Part shown: positions 7,625 to 15,876 of the stretch, piece after piece | Numbering within the stretch: the stretch's first letter is position 1 | Layout of the letters: every line of letters starts with the position of its first letter | Source: Bradyrhizobium cytisi | GTDB lineage: Bacteria; Pseudomonadota; Alphaproteobacteria; Rhizobiales; Xanthobacteraceae | Length of the DNA: 64,000 nucleotides | Assembly: GCF_008123515.1 (NCBI RefSeq) | Contig: NZ_VSSR01000032.1 | Span: forward strand, 85,871-149,870 | Direction: 5' to 3' | Translations under genes and position numbers: made by a program | The notes under the pieces: generated by a model | Told to the model about the DNA's origin: nothing | Seen by the model: only the letters and a program-made list of their open reading frames with translations | Database searches by the model: none

Positions 7625-8437
7625 ATGGCGTTGACACTCGTCACCGGCGGCACGGGCCATCTCGGCAGGGAGATCGTCGATCGCCTCATTCGCGATGGAC
7701 ATCGCGTCCGATTGTTTGCGAGATCACCGGAGGCCCGCTCGGACGTCGAATGGACCAGGGGCGATCTTGCCACGGGCGCCGGCTTGCGGGACGCGTTGCG
7801 TGACGTCGACACCGTCATCAATGCGGCGACCTATTCGCCGATCGCGCGGCGAGGCGGTATTCGGCCGGTCGATTTCTTCAGTTCCCCTTCCGCCGTGGAT
7901 GTCGAGGGAACGGAGCGATTGCTGTCGCTTTGCCAGGAGCAATCCGTGCGGCACTTCCTGCATGTGTCGATCGTCGGGCTCGACGAGGCCACGTTGCCCT
8001 ATGCACGGGTCAAGCTCGCCGGCGAGCAGCTGGTTCGCGCTTCCGCACTGTCGTGGTCCGTCGTTCGCGCGATGCCGTTCTATTATCTGCTCGACAAGAT
8101 GCTTGCGGGCCTCGCTTGGCTTCCACTGTGGCCGATGCCGACGACGCCCTTCAATCCCGTCGATGCCTCCGATGTTGCCGATCACGTGGTAGCATGCGCC
8201 TTCGACGGGGCGCGCGGCGAGCGCGCGGAGATTGGCGGTCCCGAAGATCTCAGCGTCGCCGCGCTGGCCGGCCAGTATCGGGATGCGCGAGGCCTGCATC
8301 GAAAAATCCTGCCGATACCCATGTCCGAGACAAGAGCGCGTCGCATGGGCTTTGTCGTCAGTCAGGGCGTGCGCGGGCGCCTCGCCTGGGCAGACTGGCT
8401 GCGACGCCAGTATCCCGGCGCGCGCCATGCGGCCTAG
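7625..8437 (+). CDS. NmrA-like atypical SDR, NAD(P)-binding
   Basis: A 270-residue atypical short-chain dehydrogenase/reductase. It begins with the Rossmann motif VTGGTGHLG (residues 6-14) and has the NmrA-type layout: a substrate segment rich in aromatic residues (MPFYYLLDKMLAGLAWLPLWP) and no obvious YxxxK pair in the usual place (YARVKLAGEQ, about residue 125, could serve). Members act as NAD(P)H-dependent oxidoreductases or redox-sensing proteins; the substrate is unknown. The start follows the crotonase stop by three bases, behind a GGAGG inside the crotonase end. Confidence 0.88.
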   Translation: MALTLVTGGTGHLGREIVDRLIRDGHRVRLFARSPEARSDVEWTRGDLATGAGLRDALRDVDTVINAATYSPIARRGGIRPVDFFSSPSAVDVEGTERLLSLCQEQSVRHFLHVSIVGLDEATLPYARVKLAGEQLVRASALSWSVVRAMPFYYLLDKMLAGLAWLPLWPMPTTPFNPVDASDVADHVVACAFDGARGERAEIGGPEDLSVAALAGQYRDARGLHRKILPIPMSETRARRMGFVVSQGVRGRLAWADWLRRQYPGARHAA

Positions 8438-8541
8438 CGAACTTCGCCACGTTCGCGGACGAATCCGAGCCGTGAGGCGTAAGGCCGCAGCGAGCGGCCA
8501 AATAAGCGTTGCGCGCGGAGCGCGCTGACGTTTTGACGACG

Positions 8542-8558
8542 GTTAGAATATCTCTAAC
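8542..8558. promoter_or_regulatory. 17-base palindrome resembling an Irr (iron-responsive) box
   Basis: GTTAGAATATCTCTAAC has six-base arms, GTTAGA and TCTAAC. The core TTAGAA-N3-CTCTAA differs at one base from the TTAGAA-N3-TTCTAA core I recall for rhizobial Irr boxes. It lies about 90 bases upstream of the PepSY-like gene, just downstream of a possible -35 (TTGACG, 8533-8538). Regulator identity is an inference from motif similarity. Confidence 0.4.
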
Positions 8559-8646
8559 GCTGGGCCGATCCGAACCCGGTTGACTTCATCCTATGCTTTG
8601 TTTCCTTCGGGCGCGCTTCGCGCACACGACAGAGGAGGAGACATTC

Positions 8647-8925
8647 GTGAGAGTCATTCGTGTTCTTGCCATTGCACTGACGGTCGGGATCGGCATGGGG
8701 TCGGCGGCGATGGCCGACGGTTTCAAGAACTGCACCAAGCTCGACAAGGCATCGTGGAAGCCGGCTGGCGATGCCGAAGCCAAGGCCAAGGCGGCCGGCT
8801 ACGAGGTGCGGCGTTCCAAGATCGAAGGCTCGTGCTATGAGGTCTATGGCGTCAAGGAAGGCAAGCTCTACGAGCTGTTCTACAGCCCGGAAGATCTCAG
8901 CCTGAAGCACACGATTGCCAAGTGA
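8647..8925 (+). CDS. secreted PepSY-like small protein
   Basis: A 92-residue periplasmic protein. The start is the GTG at 8647, six bases after a strong GAGGAGGAG. A signal peptide (about 1-23, ending SAAMA) leads to a PepSY_2-like domain: WKPAGDAEAKAKAAGYEVRRSKIEGSCYEVYG (in part). Such domains bind or inhibit, and often accompany cytochrome b561 proteins or di-haem partners. The next gene encodes exactly such a cytochrome, so they probably work together (inference). A tandem repeat begins in the last three codons and runs into the intergenic gap. Confidence 0.8.
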   Translation: MRVIRVLAIALTVGIGMGSAAMADGFKNCTKLDKASWKPAGDAEAKAKAAGYEVRRSKIEGSCYEVYGVKEGKLYELFYSPEDLSLKHTIAK

Positions 8926-9000
8926 TCTGCGCCAAGTGATCTGATGCCAAGTGAACTGATGCCAAGTGATCCGCGTTAAGTGAACGGCGCAAGGTGAACC
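8917..9000. repeat. six-unit degenerate tandem repeat
   Basis: Six contiguous 12-15 base units begin at 8917, 8931, 8946, 8961, 8975 and 8989. The best-conserved core is GCCAAGTGATCTG, and the last two units have drifted. The repeat covers the last codons and stop of the PepSY-like gene and almost all of the gap to the cytochrome gene at 9008. Confidence 0.85.
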
Positions 9001-9007
9001 GAGGCTT

Positions 9008-9598
9008 ATGAACGAAGCGGTACCCGAAGCGAGCGGGGCGTCCAACAGGACCCCCGCGGACAAGGCCACTTCGCGGACGGTCGAGGTCTGGGACCTTCCG
9101 CTGCGCCTCTGGCACTGGGCCCTCGCGGTCAGCGTTCTGGTCGCGTGGTTCACGCCAACCGTCTATGACGGGCTTCACCGCATCGTCGGCTATGGCGTGA
9201 TCGGGCTGTTGGCCTTCCGTCTGGTCTGGGGATTCTGGGGAAGCCGCTATTCGCGCTTTCGCGTGATTGGTGTCAGGCTCCGCGCGGCGCCCTTCTATCT
9301 CTGGAATCTGCGACGCGGCATCACCGGCCGCTATATCGGGCTCAATCCTGCCGGCACCTTGATGTTGGTCGCGCTGCTGCTGTCGCTCGCAGTCTCGGCA
9401 ATCACGGGCGCGATGTCGGTGACCGTCACCTTCTTCGGCGTCTGGTGGATCGAGGACACCCACGCTTATGCGTCGGACGCCGTCATGGTCCTTGTCGTGC
9501 TGCACGTCGCCGGCGCAGCGCTGATGGGAATGCTCCAACGCGAGAATCTGATTCGCGCGATGATCACGGGACGAAAACGCATCCGTCATCATCCCTGA
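9008..9598 (+). CDS. cytochrome b561-type membrane protein
   Basis: A 196-residue b-type cytochrome of the b561/CybH family. An N-terminal cytoplasmic tail (1-28) precedes four membrane helices. Candidate haem-ligand histidines are H36 (LRLWHWAL) and H56 (DGLHRIVGY) on the first two helices, with VVLHVAGA on the last. Proteins of this type pass electrons between the quinone pool and periplasmic partners. The gene lies 82 bases downstream of the PepSY-like gene and is probably co-transcribed. Confidence 0.9.
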   Translation: MNEAVPEASGASNRTPADKATSRTVEVWDLPLRLWHWALAVSVLVAWFTPTVYDGLHRIVGYGVIGLLAFRLVWGFWGSRYSRFRVIGVRLRAAPFYLWNLRRGITGRYIGLNPAGTLMLVALLLSLAVSAITGAMSVTVTFFGVWWIEDTHAYASDAVMVLVVLHVAGAALMGMLQRENLIRAMITGRKRIRHHP

Positions 9599-9832
9599 GC
9601 GGGATGTGTTGTCCTGGACGGAAGGATTGCACCGCCGTTATCCCGCAGCGCATATAAGCCACGTAGTTTCACGGGAGCTGAACCCCTCACCCGCACCGAA
9701 CTACCGCCCATTGGCGTCTTTGCCAGGCAACGTTTACCTCACGATAGGCATGCAACCGGGCATTGTGGAAAATTAACGCGGCGAAAGCTCACTCCGATCA
9801 ATGGTCGAAGCATTGACGAGGGAGCGATTTCA

Positions 9833-12334
9833 ATGTTCCGCGTTTTTACCTGCCTCACAGCCGAGCATGATTGGCGGCTTGTCATGCTCGCCGGCCTGGT
9901 TTGCTTCGCTGCAAGCATCGTGGCCGTCAGTATCTTTCATCGCGCGATTGCCTCGCGAGCCAGGAGGCGGCTGATCTGGATTGCGATCGCAGGCGCCGCC
10001 ATCGGCTACGGAATCTGGGCTACGCATTTTGTTGCAATGCTCGCCTACGAGCCTGGCGTCCAGACCGGTTACGGCATCGCGCTGACAGGGCTGTCGCTCG
10101 CGGCCGCGATGATCTTGACCTCGGCCGGTTTTGGCGTTGCGGTCAGCTACTCCGGCCGATGGCGCGCGGCTGCCGGCGGCGGCATCATCGGCGCTGGTAT
10201 TGCGAGCATGCACTATCTCGGCATGTGGGCCCTCGAAGTGCCGGGTCGCGTGACCTGGTCGCCCGGGCTGGTGTTCATCTCGATCGCCCTCGGCATGTTG
10301 CTGGGCTACGCTGCACTCGCGATCGCCCTGGGTCACAAGGGTAAGTGGGGGACCTTCGCCGCCGCATTGCTGCTGACGCTCGCCATCGTGTCGCATCATT
10401 TCACGGCCATGGGGGCCGTGCAGATCGTTCCGGACCCGACGCTGAACAACGATACCTTGTCGCTTTCTCCCGCCTTCCTCGCCGTGGCAATCGCGGGTGT
10501 GGCCCTGTCAGTGCTCGGGATGAGCCTTGTCGGTGTGCTGGCGGATTCGCGCCTTGCGACCAGAACGAGCAGATTCAAGGAAATCATCGGCCAGCTTTCG
10601 ATCGCCCGGCAGCAACTCGAAGGTTCGCAAAGAGAGCTCCAGGAGCAGAAGCTCAGGCTCGATACGGCCATCAACAATATGGTTGAGGGCGTTTGCATGT
10701 TCGATGCGGAGAAGCGACTTGTCATCTGCAACGAGCGTTATGCCCGGCTCTACCGGCTGCCGCCGGAATTGCTGAGAACGGGGACACCGCATACCGACAT
10801 CATCCGGCATCGCATTGTGAACGGTATCCTCAAGGGCGACACAAGCGAGGGCGCGGCCGAGCAATTCGTCTCGAAACTGGCCGCGTTGCCGTTCGATGCG
10901 GTCTCGAGCAGGATCGACGAGTTCGCGGACAGGCGATTGATCTGCGTCACGCGGCAGCCAATGGCCGGCGGCGGGTGGGTGGCGACGCATCTTGACGTCA
11001 CCGAGCAACGCCGGTCCGAGGCCAAGATCACTCATATGGCGCAACACGATGCGCTGACCGATCTGCCGAATCGCGTGCTGCTCAGAGAGCGGATGGAGCA
11101 TGCCATCGCAGTTACGCGCAATGGCGGCCTCGATCTTGCGGTGCTCATGCTCGATCTCGATCGCTTCAAGGAAGTCAACGACACGCTGGGACATCCGGCG
11201 GGCGATTCCCTGTTGCGCGCCGTCGCGGCGCGTTTGCGCGATTGCACCACGGAAACCGCGTTGATCGCCCGCCTCGGCGGCGACGAGTTCGCGGTGATCG
11301 ACTACGTGACCAACCCGGCCGTGGAGGCGGCCTCGCTTGCCGAAAGGATCATAAAGGTGCTTCGCGAACCCTTCGATCTCGGCGATCATCGGGTCACGGT
11401 GGGCACCAGCATTGGCATCGCCATCGCGCCGCGCGATGGCGATGATTCCGACGTGCTCATGAAGAGCGCGGATCTCGCCCTCTACTCGGCCAAGAGTGGC
11501 GGACGTGGCGCGTTCCGTTTCTTCGAGCCGGAACTCGACGAGCTCATGCATGCGCGACGCAACCTGGAGCGCGACATGCGGGATGCGATTGCCGGCGGTG
11601 AATTCGAGCTCCACTACCAGCCATTTGTCGTTGCCACGACCGGCGAGATCCGCGGCTTCGAGTCCCTGCTACGCTGGCATCACCCGAAGCGAGGTCTGGT
11701 CATGCCCAGCGAATTCATCCCGCTTGCGGAAGAGACCGGCTTGATCGTGCCGCTGGGAGAATGGGTCTTGAGGACCGCCTGTGCGGAAGCCGCCAAATGG
11801 CCTGCCGATCTCAGAATTGCGATCAACCTGTCTCCCGCTCAATTCAGGAGCAAGGAGCTTGTCGCGGTCGTTATCGGCGCGCTGGCCGGTTCGGGCGTTG
11901 CGCCGCACAGGCTTGAGCTCGAGGTCACCGAGACGGTGATCATGCATGATAGCGAAGCCGTCTTCGCAGCACTCGGTCAACTGCGCGAGCTCGGTGTACG
12001 AGTAGCGCTCGACGATTTCGGCACCGGCTATTCATCGCTGAGCTTTCTGCAGAGATTCCCATTCGACAAGATCAAGATCGACCGCAGCTTCGTCAACGAA
12101 CTATCCAGCGCGAGCGAAGAGGCGCAGCACCTCGCGCGAGCGGTGGTTCGTTTCGCAGTCAGCCTCGGCAAGACGACGACCGCCGAAGGCGTCGAAACGA
12201 AGGAGCAGCTGGACATTCTCCGCGAAGAGGGGAGCGTCGAAACCCAGGGCTACTATTTCAGCCGGCCGATGCCTGCATCCAGCGTCGCGAAAATGCTGCG
12301 GCGAGGTGCCAGGGCGGCCATCCGTGCTGCGTGA
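9833..12334 (+). CDS. MHYT-PAS-GGDEF-EAL signalling protein
   Basis: An 833-residue cyclic-di-GMP enzyme/sensor. The N-terminal MHYT membrane sensor (about 1-235, seven helices) shows three repeated motifs: THFVAM (near 65), MHYLGM (near 125) and HHFTAM (near 188), thought to bind metal or a diatomic gas. A short coiled region (about 245-270) leads to a PAS-type domain (about 275-390, VEGVCMFDAEKRLVICNERY). The GGDEF domain has an intact GGDEF at 482-486. The EAL domain reads ESL at 610-612, a common active variant, and keeps DDFGTGYSSL and the later ligand residues. Both diguanylate cyclase and phosphodiesterase activity are plausible. A GGGAG ribosome-binding site precedes the ATG. Confidence 0.95.
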   Translation: MFRVFTCLTAEHDWRLVMLAGLVCFAASIVAVSIFHRAIASRARRRLIWIAIAGAAIGYGIWATHFVAMLAYEPGVQTGYGIALTGLSLAAAMILTSAGFGVAVSYSGRWRAAAGGGIIGAGIASMHYLGMWALEVPGRVTWSPGLVFISIALGMLLGYAALAIALGHKGKWGTFAAALLLTLAIVSHHFTAMGAVQIVPDPTLNNDTLSLSPAFLAVAIAGVALSVLGMSLVGVLADSRLATRTSRFKEIIGQLSIARQQLEGSQRELQEQKLRLDTAINNMVEGVCMFDAEKRLVICNERYARLYRLPPELLRTGTPHTDIIRHRIVNGILKGDTSEGAAEQFVSKLAALPFDAVSSRIDEFADRRLICVTRQPMAGGGWVATHLDVTEQRRSEAKITHMAQHDALTDLPNRVLLRERMEHAIAVTRNGGLDLAVLMLDLDRFKEVNDTLGHPAGDSLLRAVAARLRDCTTETALIARLGGDEFAVIDYVTNPAVEAASLAERIIKVLREPFDLGDHRVTVGTSIGIAIAPRDGDDSDVLMKSADLALYSAKSGGRGAFRFFEPELDELMHARRNLERDMRDAIAGGEFELHYQPFVVATTGEIRGFESLLRWHHPKRGLVMPSEFIPLAEETGLIVPLGEWVLRTACAEAAKWPADLRIAINLSPAQFRSKELVAVVIGALAGSGVAPHRLELEVTETVIMHDSEAVFAALGQLRELGVRVALDDFGTGYSSLSFLQRFPFDKIKIDRSFVNELSSASEEAQHLARAVVRFAVSLGKTTTAEGVETKEQLDILREEGSVETQGYYFSRPMPASSVAKMLRRGARAAIRAA

Positions 12335-12346
12335 GTATTCAGGCGG

Positions 12347-13024
12347 TCACTGCAGCGGCGGATCGCCCGAGGTACGTTTCTTGGCGAGGTCCATCTCGGT
12401 GACCGCGATCAGGATCTCGGCGCGGGTCTTCAGGTCGGGCGCCTCCAGCATCGCCTGCTTCTCGGCGGGGCCATAGGGCGACATCATCGCCAGCGCGTTG
12501 ACGAGGGCCTCGTTGGGCGCGCTCTCGACGCCTTCCCAGTCGACCTTGAGATTGTTGGCCTTCAAGAAATCCGCCAGCGCCACCAGTAGCGCCTCGCGGT
12601 TGACCTCGTCCTCGCCCATCCGCGCGGTGAAATCGTCGGTGAAGGCGAAGAAATCGACCTTGCACTGGCGGTAGGCGGTCAGCACCTCGAGCTCCTCGAG
12701 CACCCTGAAGCGCGCGACGCCGGTGAGCTCGAGGATGTAGCGGCCGTCGCCGGACTCGGCGAGCTGGGTGATGCGGCCGACGCAGCCGACCCGGAACAGC
12801 GCCGGTCTGTCGGAATTCTTTGGCGAATGCGCCGCATCAGGCTGGATCATGCCGATCAGGCGATGGCCATCGCGAAAACTGTCGTCGACCATCTCGAGAT
12901 AGCGCGGCTCGAAAATGTTGAGCGGCATCTGGCCGCGCGGCAACAGCAACGCGCCCGGCAGCGGAAACACCGGAATGATTTCCGGAAGGTCGGCGGGCCC
13001 GCGATATTCGATGTTGATCGGCAT
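12347..13024 (-). CDS. Lon N-terminal (substrate-binding) domain protein
   Basis: A 225-residue stand-alone LON_substr_bdg protein. It has the Lon N-domain signature IPVFPLPGALLLPRGQMPLNIFEPRY (first 20: IPVFPLPGALLLPRGQMPLN) and then helices, but no ATPase or protease domain. Such proteins are common in alphaproteobacteria next to a CnoX-like thioredoxin, as here, where that gene lies upstream on the same strand with a 33-base gap. A role in protein quality control is inferred from context. GGGGA precedes the ATG. Confidence 0.93.
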   Translation of the reverse strand: MPINIEYRGPADLPEIIPVFPLPGALLLPRGQMPLNIFEPRYLEMVDDSFRDGHRLIGMIQPDAAHSPKNSDRPALFRVGCVGRITQLAESGDGRYILELTGVARFRVLEELEVLTAYRQCKVDFFAFTDDFTARMGEDEVNREALLVALADFLKANNLKVDWEGVESAPNEALVNALAMMSPYGPAEKQAMLEAPDLKTRAEILIAVTEMDLAKKRTSGDPPLQ

Positions 13025-13057
13025 CTGGTCCCCGCTGACGTCGCCGGCACGTTTTCC

Positions 13058-13981
13058 TTATGAAAACAGGATCGTCGACAAGCGCTTGCGTCCCTCGACG
13101 GTTGCCTCATCCGTGCCGCCCCAGGCCTCGAAGAACTGCACCAGCTGCTTGCGGGCGCCGTCGTCGTTCCATTTGCGGTCGCGCTTGACGATCGCGAGCA
13201 GCTGCTCGGTGGCGGCGACCCGGTTGCCCTGCGCGTTCAGCGCGGTGGCGAGGTCGAAGCGTGCCTGATGATCGAGCGGATTTGCGGCGACTTTCTGTTC
13301 CAGCTCGGTGATGGGGCCGAGCTGTTCCGCCTGTTCGGCGAGATCGATCGCGGCCTGCACGGCCTTCACGGCCGGATCGTTGCGCTTGGATTCCGGTACC
13401 ATGGCCAGCGTCTGCTTGGCCTGCTCCATCGCACCGGAGGTGACGTAGCATTTTGCCAGGCCGGCGAGTGCTGCGATGTTGGTCGAATCATACCGGAGCA
13501 CTTCGGCGTAGATCTGCGCGGCGGCTGCGGCGTCGCCCTCGGCGAGAACGGCCTCGGCCTCCTGCAGAATCTCGGCGACGTTGGGCTCGCCGGGCGCAGC
13601 GACGCCCTTGGTCAGCTTTTCGATGAAGGCATTGACCTGGCTCTCCGGCACCGCGCCCATGAAGCCGTCGGCGGGCTGGCCGTTGACGAAGGCGATCACG
13701 GCCGGGATCGACTGGATGCCCATCTGGCCCGGAATCGCCGGATGCTGGTCGATGTTCATCTTGACCAGCTTGACCTTGCCCTTGGCGGCCTTGACCGCCT
13801 TCTCCAGCACGGGCGTGAGCTGCCTGCAGGGACCACACCACTCCGCCCAGAAGTCGATCAGCACCGGCTGGCGCTTCGATTCCTCGATGACGTCCTTCAC
13901 GAAGGTCTGGGTGGTGGTGTCCTTGATCAGATCGGCCGCAGCCGGGACTGCGGCTCCGTTACCCTGGTCGATGATCGTCAC
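13058..13981 (-). CDS. trxA: thioredoxin with TPR tail (CnoX/YbbN-like)
   Basis: A 307-residue co-chaperone-type thioredoxin. The thioredoxin domain occupies about residues 25-130 with the active site WCGPC (C49, C52). Two TPR-like blocks follow (about 140-300: AAQIYAEVLRYDSTNIAALAGLAKCY, shortened here). E. coli CnoX keeps stress-oxidised proteins soluble for GroEL and DnaK and often lacks the second cysteine; here both cysteines are intact, so it may also be a reductase. The start is GTG (13981) behind GAGGGG. The Lon-N-domain gene lies downstream on the same strand. Confidence 0.93.
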   Translation of the reverse strand: MTIIDQGNGAAVPAAADLIKDTTTQTFVKDVIEESKRQPVLIDFWAEWCGPCRQLTPVLEKAVKAAKGKVKLVKMNIDQHPAIPGQMGIQSIPAVIAFVNGQPADGFMGAVPESQVNAFIEKLTKGVAAPGEPNVAEILQEAEAVLAEGDAAAAAQIYAEVLRYDSTNIAALAGLAKCYVTSGAMEQAKQTLAMVPESKRNDPAVKAVQAAIDLAEQAEQLGPITELEQKVAANPLDHQARFDLATALNAQGNRVAATEQLLAIVKRDRKWNDDGARKQLVQFFEAWGGTDEATVEGRKRLSTILFS

Positions 13982-14187
13982 GGGATCCCCTCGTCTGATG
14001 TCTGGAATGGCGGGTCTTTAGCACGTCGCCATCGCATATGCTTCGGTGTCGGCCCTAAAATTGGGCCGGGTCGGCCGAATTTCAATCCACCGGCGTCGAT
14101 TCGGCGGTTCCGGGAGGTTTGGGGCGATTCGGCCGGGTTCGGGCTCATATTGGGGCTCCGAAAGCCAATCTATGCCGCCGGTAGCTG

Positions 14188-14216
14188 TTGCATTCGCCCT
14201 CCGCTTTTGGCATACG
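14188..14216 (+). promoter_or_regulatory. possible tRNA-Gly promoter
   Basis: TTGCAT (14188-14193) and CATACG (14211-14216) are separated by 17 bases and would start transcription about 30 bases before the tRNA. The -10 match is weak. Confidence 0.3.
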
Positions 14217-14254
14217 ACAGCCGTTGCCGGCGCGTCACGCGACCGACACAGGAT

Positions 14255-14329
<75 letters not shown>

Positions 14330-14394
14330 GTTTTCCCAGAGCATCCAAAATCCCGTAAGCGCAATTCGCTTCGGCCTGTCTCGAGCGCTGCTGA

Positions 14395-14967
14395 TCAGGG
14401 AATCAATCCCGAGACGCGGTAGGCCTCGATGGAGCGATCGTAGACCGAGATATCGTTGCGACCGCGCGCAATCAGCTGTGCGCCTGCGACCGCGGCATAA
14501 ATCGCCATCGAGCGCTCGTTCCTCTCCTCTTCGCTGGGAGATGGCTTGGTGGTTGCCAGCACACGCGCGATCCATGCGATATTCATGCGCGGAAAACGAT
14601 CGATCTCGTGCCTCACTTCTTCAGGGAGATCATCGAGCTCGGCGCTCATGACGCCGCTCAGGCACATGCGATTGCCGTTGGCCAGCGCGGCACGAAAGAT
14701 CCCGACGTAGCGGTCGAAACAGGTACGCGGATCGGGTGCCGTGGCGAGAATCTCCTCCAGATAGGCGGCACCCTCCTCGGTGTAGCGCCGCGCCAGGGCC
14801 ACGCCGAGATCGCCCTTGGTGGGAAAGTGGTAGTGCACGCTGGCGCTCTTAATCCCGACCTCCTTGGCCAGCTCGCGGAAGCTCAGCGCCGTGTATCCGC
14901 GCGCTTGCACAGTGGCCCGCGCCGCCGCCAGGACGGCTTCCCGCATGTCAGTTTTGGTTTTTGCCAT
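14395..14967 (-). CDS. TetR/AcrR-family transcriptional regulator
   Basis: A TetR-type repressor of 190 residues from the ATG at 14967, or 193 from 14976. The helix-turn-helix (about residues 8-52) contains YTALSFRELAKEVGIKSAS and VHYHFPTKGDL, a good match to the TetR signature. The C-terminal part follows the TetR_C pattern of regulators that control glutathione S-transferase or reductase genes. It is divergent from the GST gene at 15074, and two related palindromes lie between them. Confidence 0.92.
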   Translation of the reverse strand: MAKTKTDMREAVLAAARATVQARGYTALSFRELAKEVGIKSASVHYHFPTKGDLGVALARRYTEEGAAYLEEILATAPDPRTCFDRYVGIFRAALANGNRMCLSGVMSAELDDLPEEVRHEIDRFPRMNIAWIARVLATTKPSPSEEERNERSMAIYAAVAGAQLIARGRNDISVYDRSIEAYRVSGLIP

Positions 14968-14979
14968 CGGTTTCATTAC

Positions 14980-14993
14980 CTATCGATCGATAG
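14980..14993. promoter_or_regulatory. perfect palindrome, probable TetR operator 1
   Basis: CTATCGATCGATAG is a perfect 14-base palindrome just upstream of the TetR start. Together with the related site at 15045-15056 it brackets the divergent promoters. Confidence 0.65.
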
Positions 14994-15044
14994 ATAGCTG
15001 TTGACCGCCCCGATGAAAAGGGCCTATTCGTTTTCAGTAGCCTA

Positions 15045-15056
15045 TCTATCGATAGA
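15045..15056. promoter_or_regulatory. perfect palindrome, probable TetR operator 2
   Basis: TCTATCGATAGA is a perfect 12-base palindrome sharing CTATCGAT with the site at 14980-14993. It ends 17 bases before the GST start and would block that promoter or initiation. Confidence 0.6.
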
Positions 15057-15073
15057 CAGATAAAAGGTGACAA

Positions 15074-15760
15074 ATGAGAATCTATGATCGTCCAGGCTTT
15101 CCCAACCCCACCCGCATCCGCATCGTGCTTGCGGAAAAGCAGCTCGACTCTCAGGTCGAGTTTATCCCGGTCGACCTTATCGGGGCCGAACACAAGAGCC
15201 CTGCGTTCCTGCAAAAGAACCCCTCGGGCGTCTTGCCCGTTCTTGAGCTGGACGACGGCACCTTCATCTCGGAATCCACGGCGATCACCGAATATCTCGA
15301 TCACATGGACGGCCACCCGACGCTGACGGGCACGACGCCGAAACAGAGAGGGCTGATCCATATGATGCAGCGGCGCGCGGAGGCCGAACTGATCGATCCG
15401 GTCGGCGAGTACTTCCATCATGCGACACCGGGTCTCGGCCCGAAGCTTCAGGCCTTCAAGAGCCTCGACTGGACCGGCCGCGCCGAGTGGGGACGACGGC
15501 AAGGCGAACGTGCTCGCGCGGGAATGACCTATTTCAACGCTGTGCTGGGGCAGCAGCCCTACATCGCCGGCGAGGTGTTCTCGATGGCGGACATCACCAT
15601 CTTTGCCGGTCTGCTGTTCGCCGATGCCGCGGGCCTCACCATTCCCGAAAACTCTCACGCCCTCCTCGCCTGGCGCGCACGAGTTGCCGAATTGCCCAGC
15701 GTGAAGCATCGCAGCGGTCAGGCGTTTCTCGCCGACGATGCGCGTCGCCTCGGCCTGTGA
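15074..15760 (+). CDS. glutathione S-transferase family protein
   Basis: A 228-residue GST. The N-terminal thioredoxin-like domain (about 1-80) has MRIYDRPGFPNPTRIRIVLAEK (in part) and the glutathione-binding patch GVLPVLELDDGTFISESTAI, where the conserved cis-proline and ES pair lie. The all-helical C-terminal domain (about 90-220) ends with FSMADITIFAGLLFADAAGL, the usual N-capping-box region. It conjugates or reduces electrophiles with glutathione; the substrate is unknown. The flanking TetR gene and two palindromes suggest inducible expression, and the epimerase gene follows on the same strand. Confidence 0.93.
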   Translation: MRIYDRPGFPNPTRIRIVLAEKQLDSQVEFIPVDLIGAEHKSPAFLQKNPSGVLPVLELDDGTFISESTAITEYLDHMDGHPTLTGTTPKQRGLIHMMQRRAEAELIDPVGEYFHHATPGLGPKLQAFKSLDWTGRAEWGRRQGERARAGMTYFNAVLGQQPYIAGEVFSMADITIFAGLLFADAAGLTIPENSHALLAWRARVAELPSVKHRSGQAFLADDARRLGL

Positions 15761-15876
15761 TTGACCGGCGGCAGTTTCGGGCACAAACGATTGCCGGTTG
15801 GCAGGCTGGTGCGTGAGGCGGGCTGGACCAATTCAGCCCGCCCTGCGTGCCGCCGGAACGCCGTTCGGGAGGTGCA

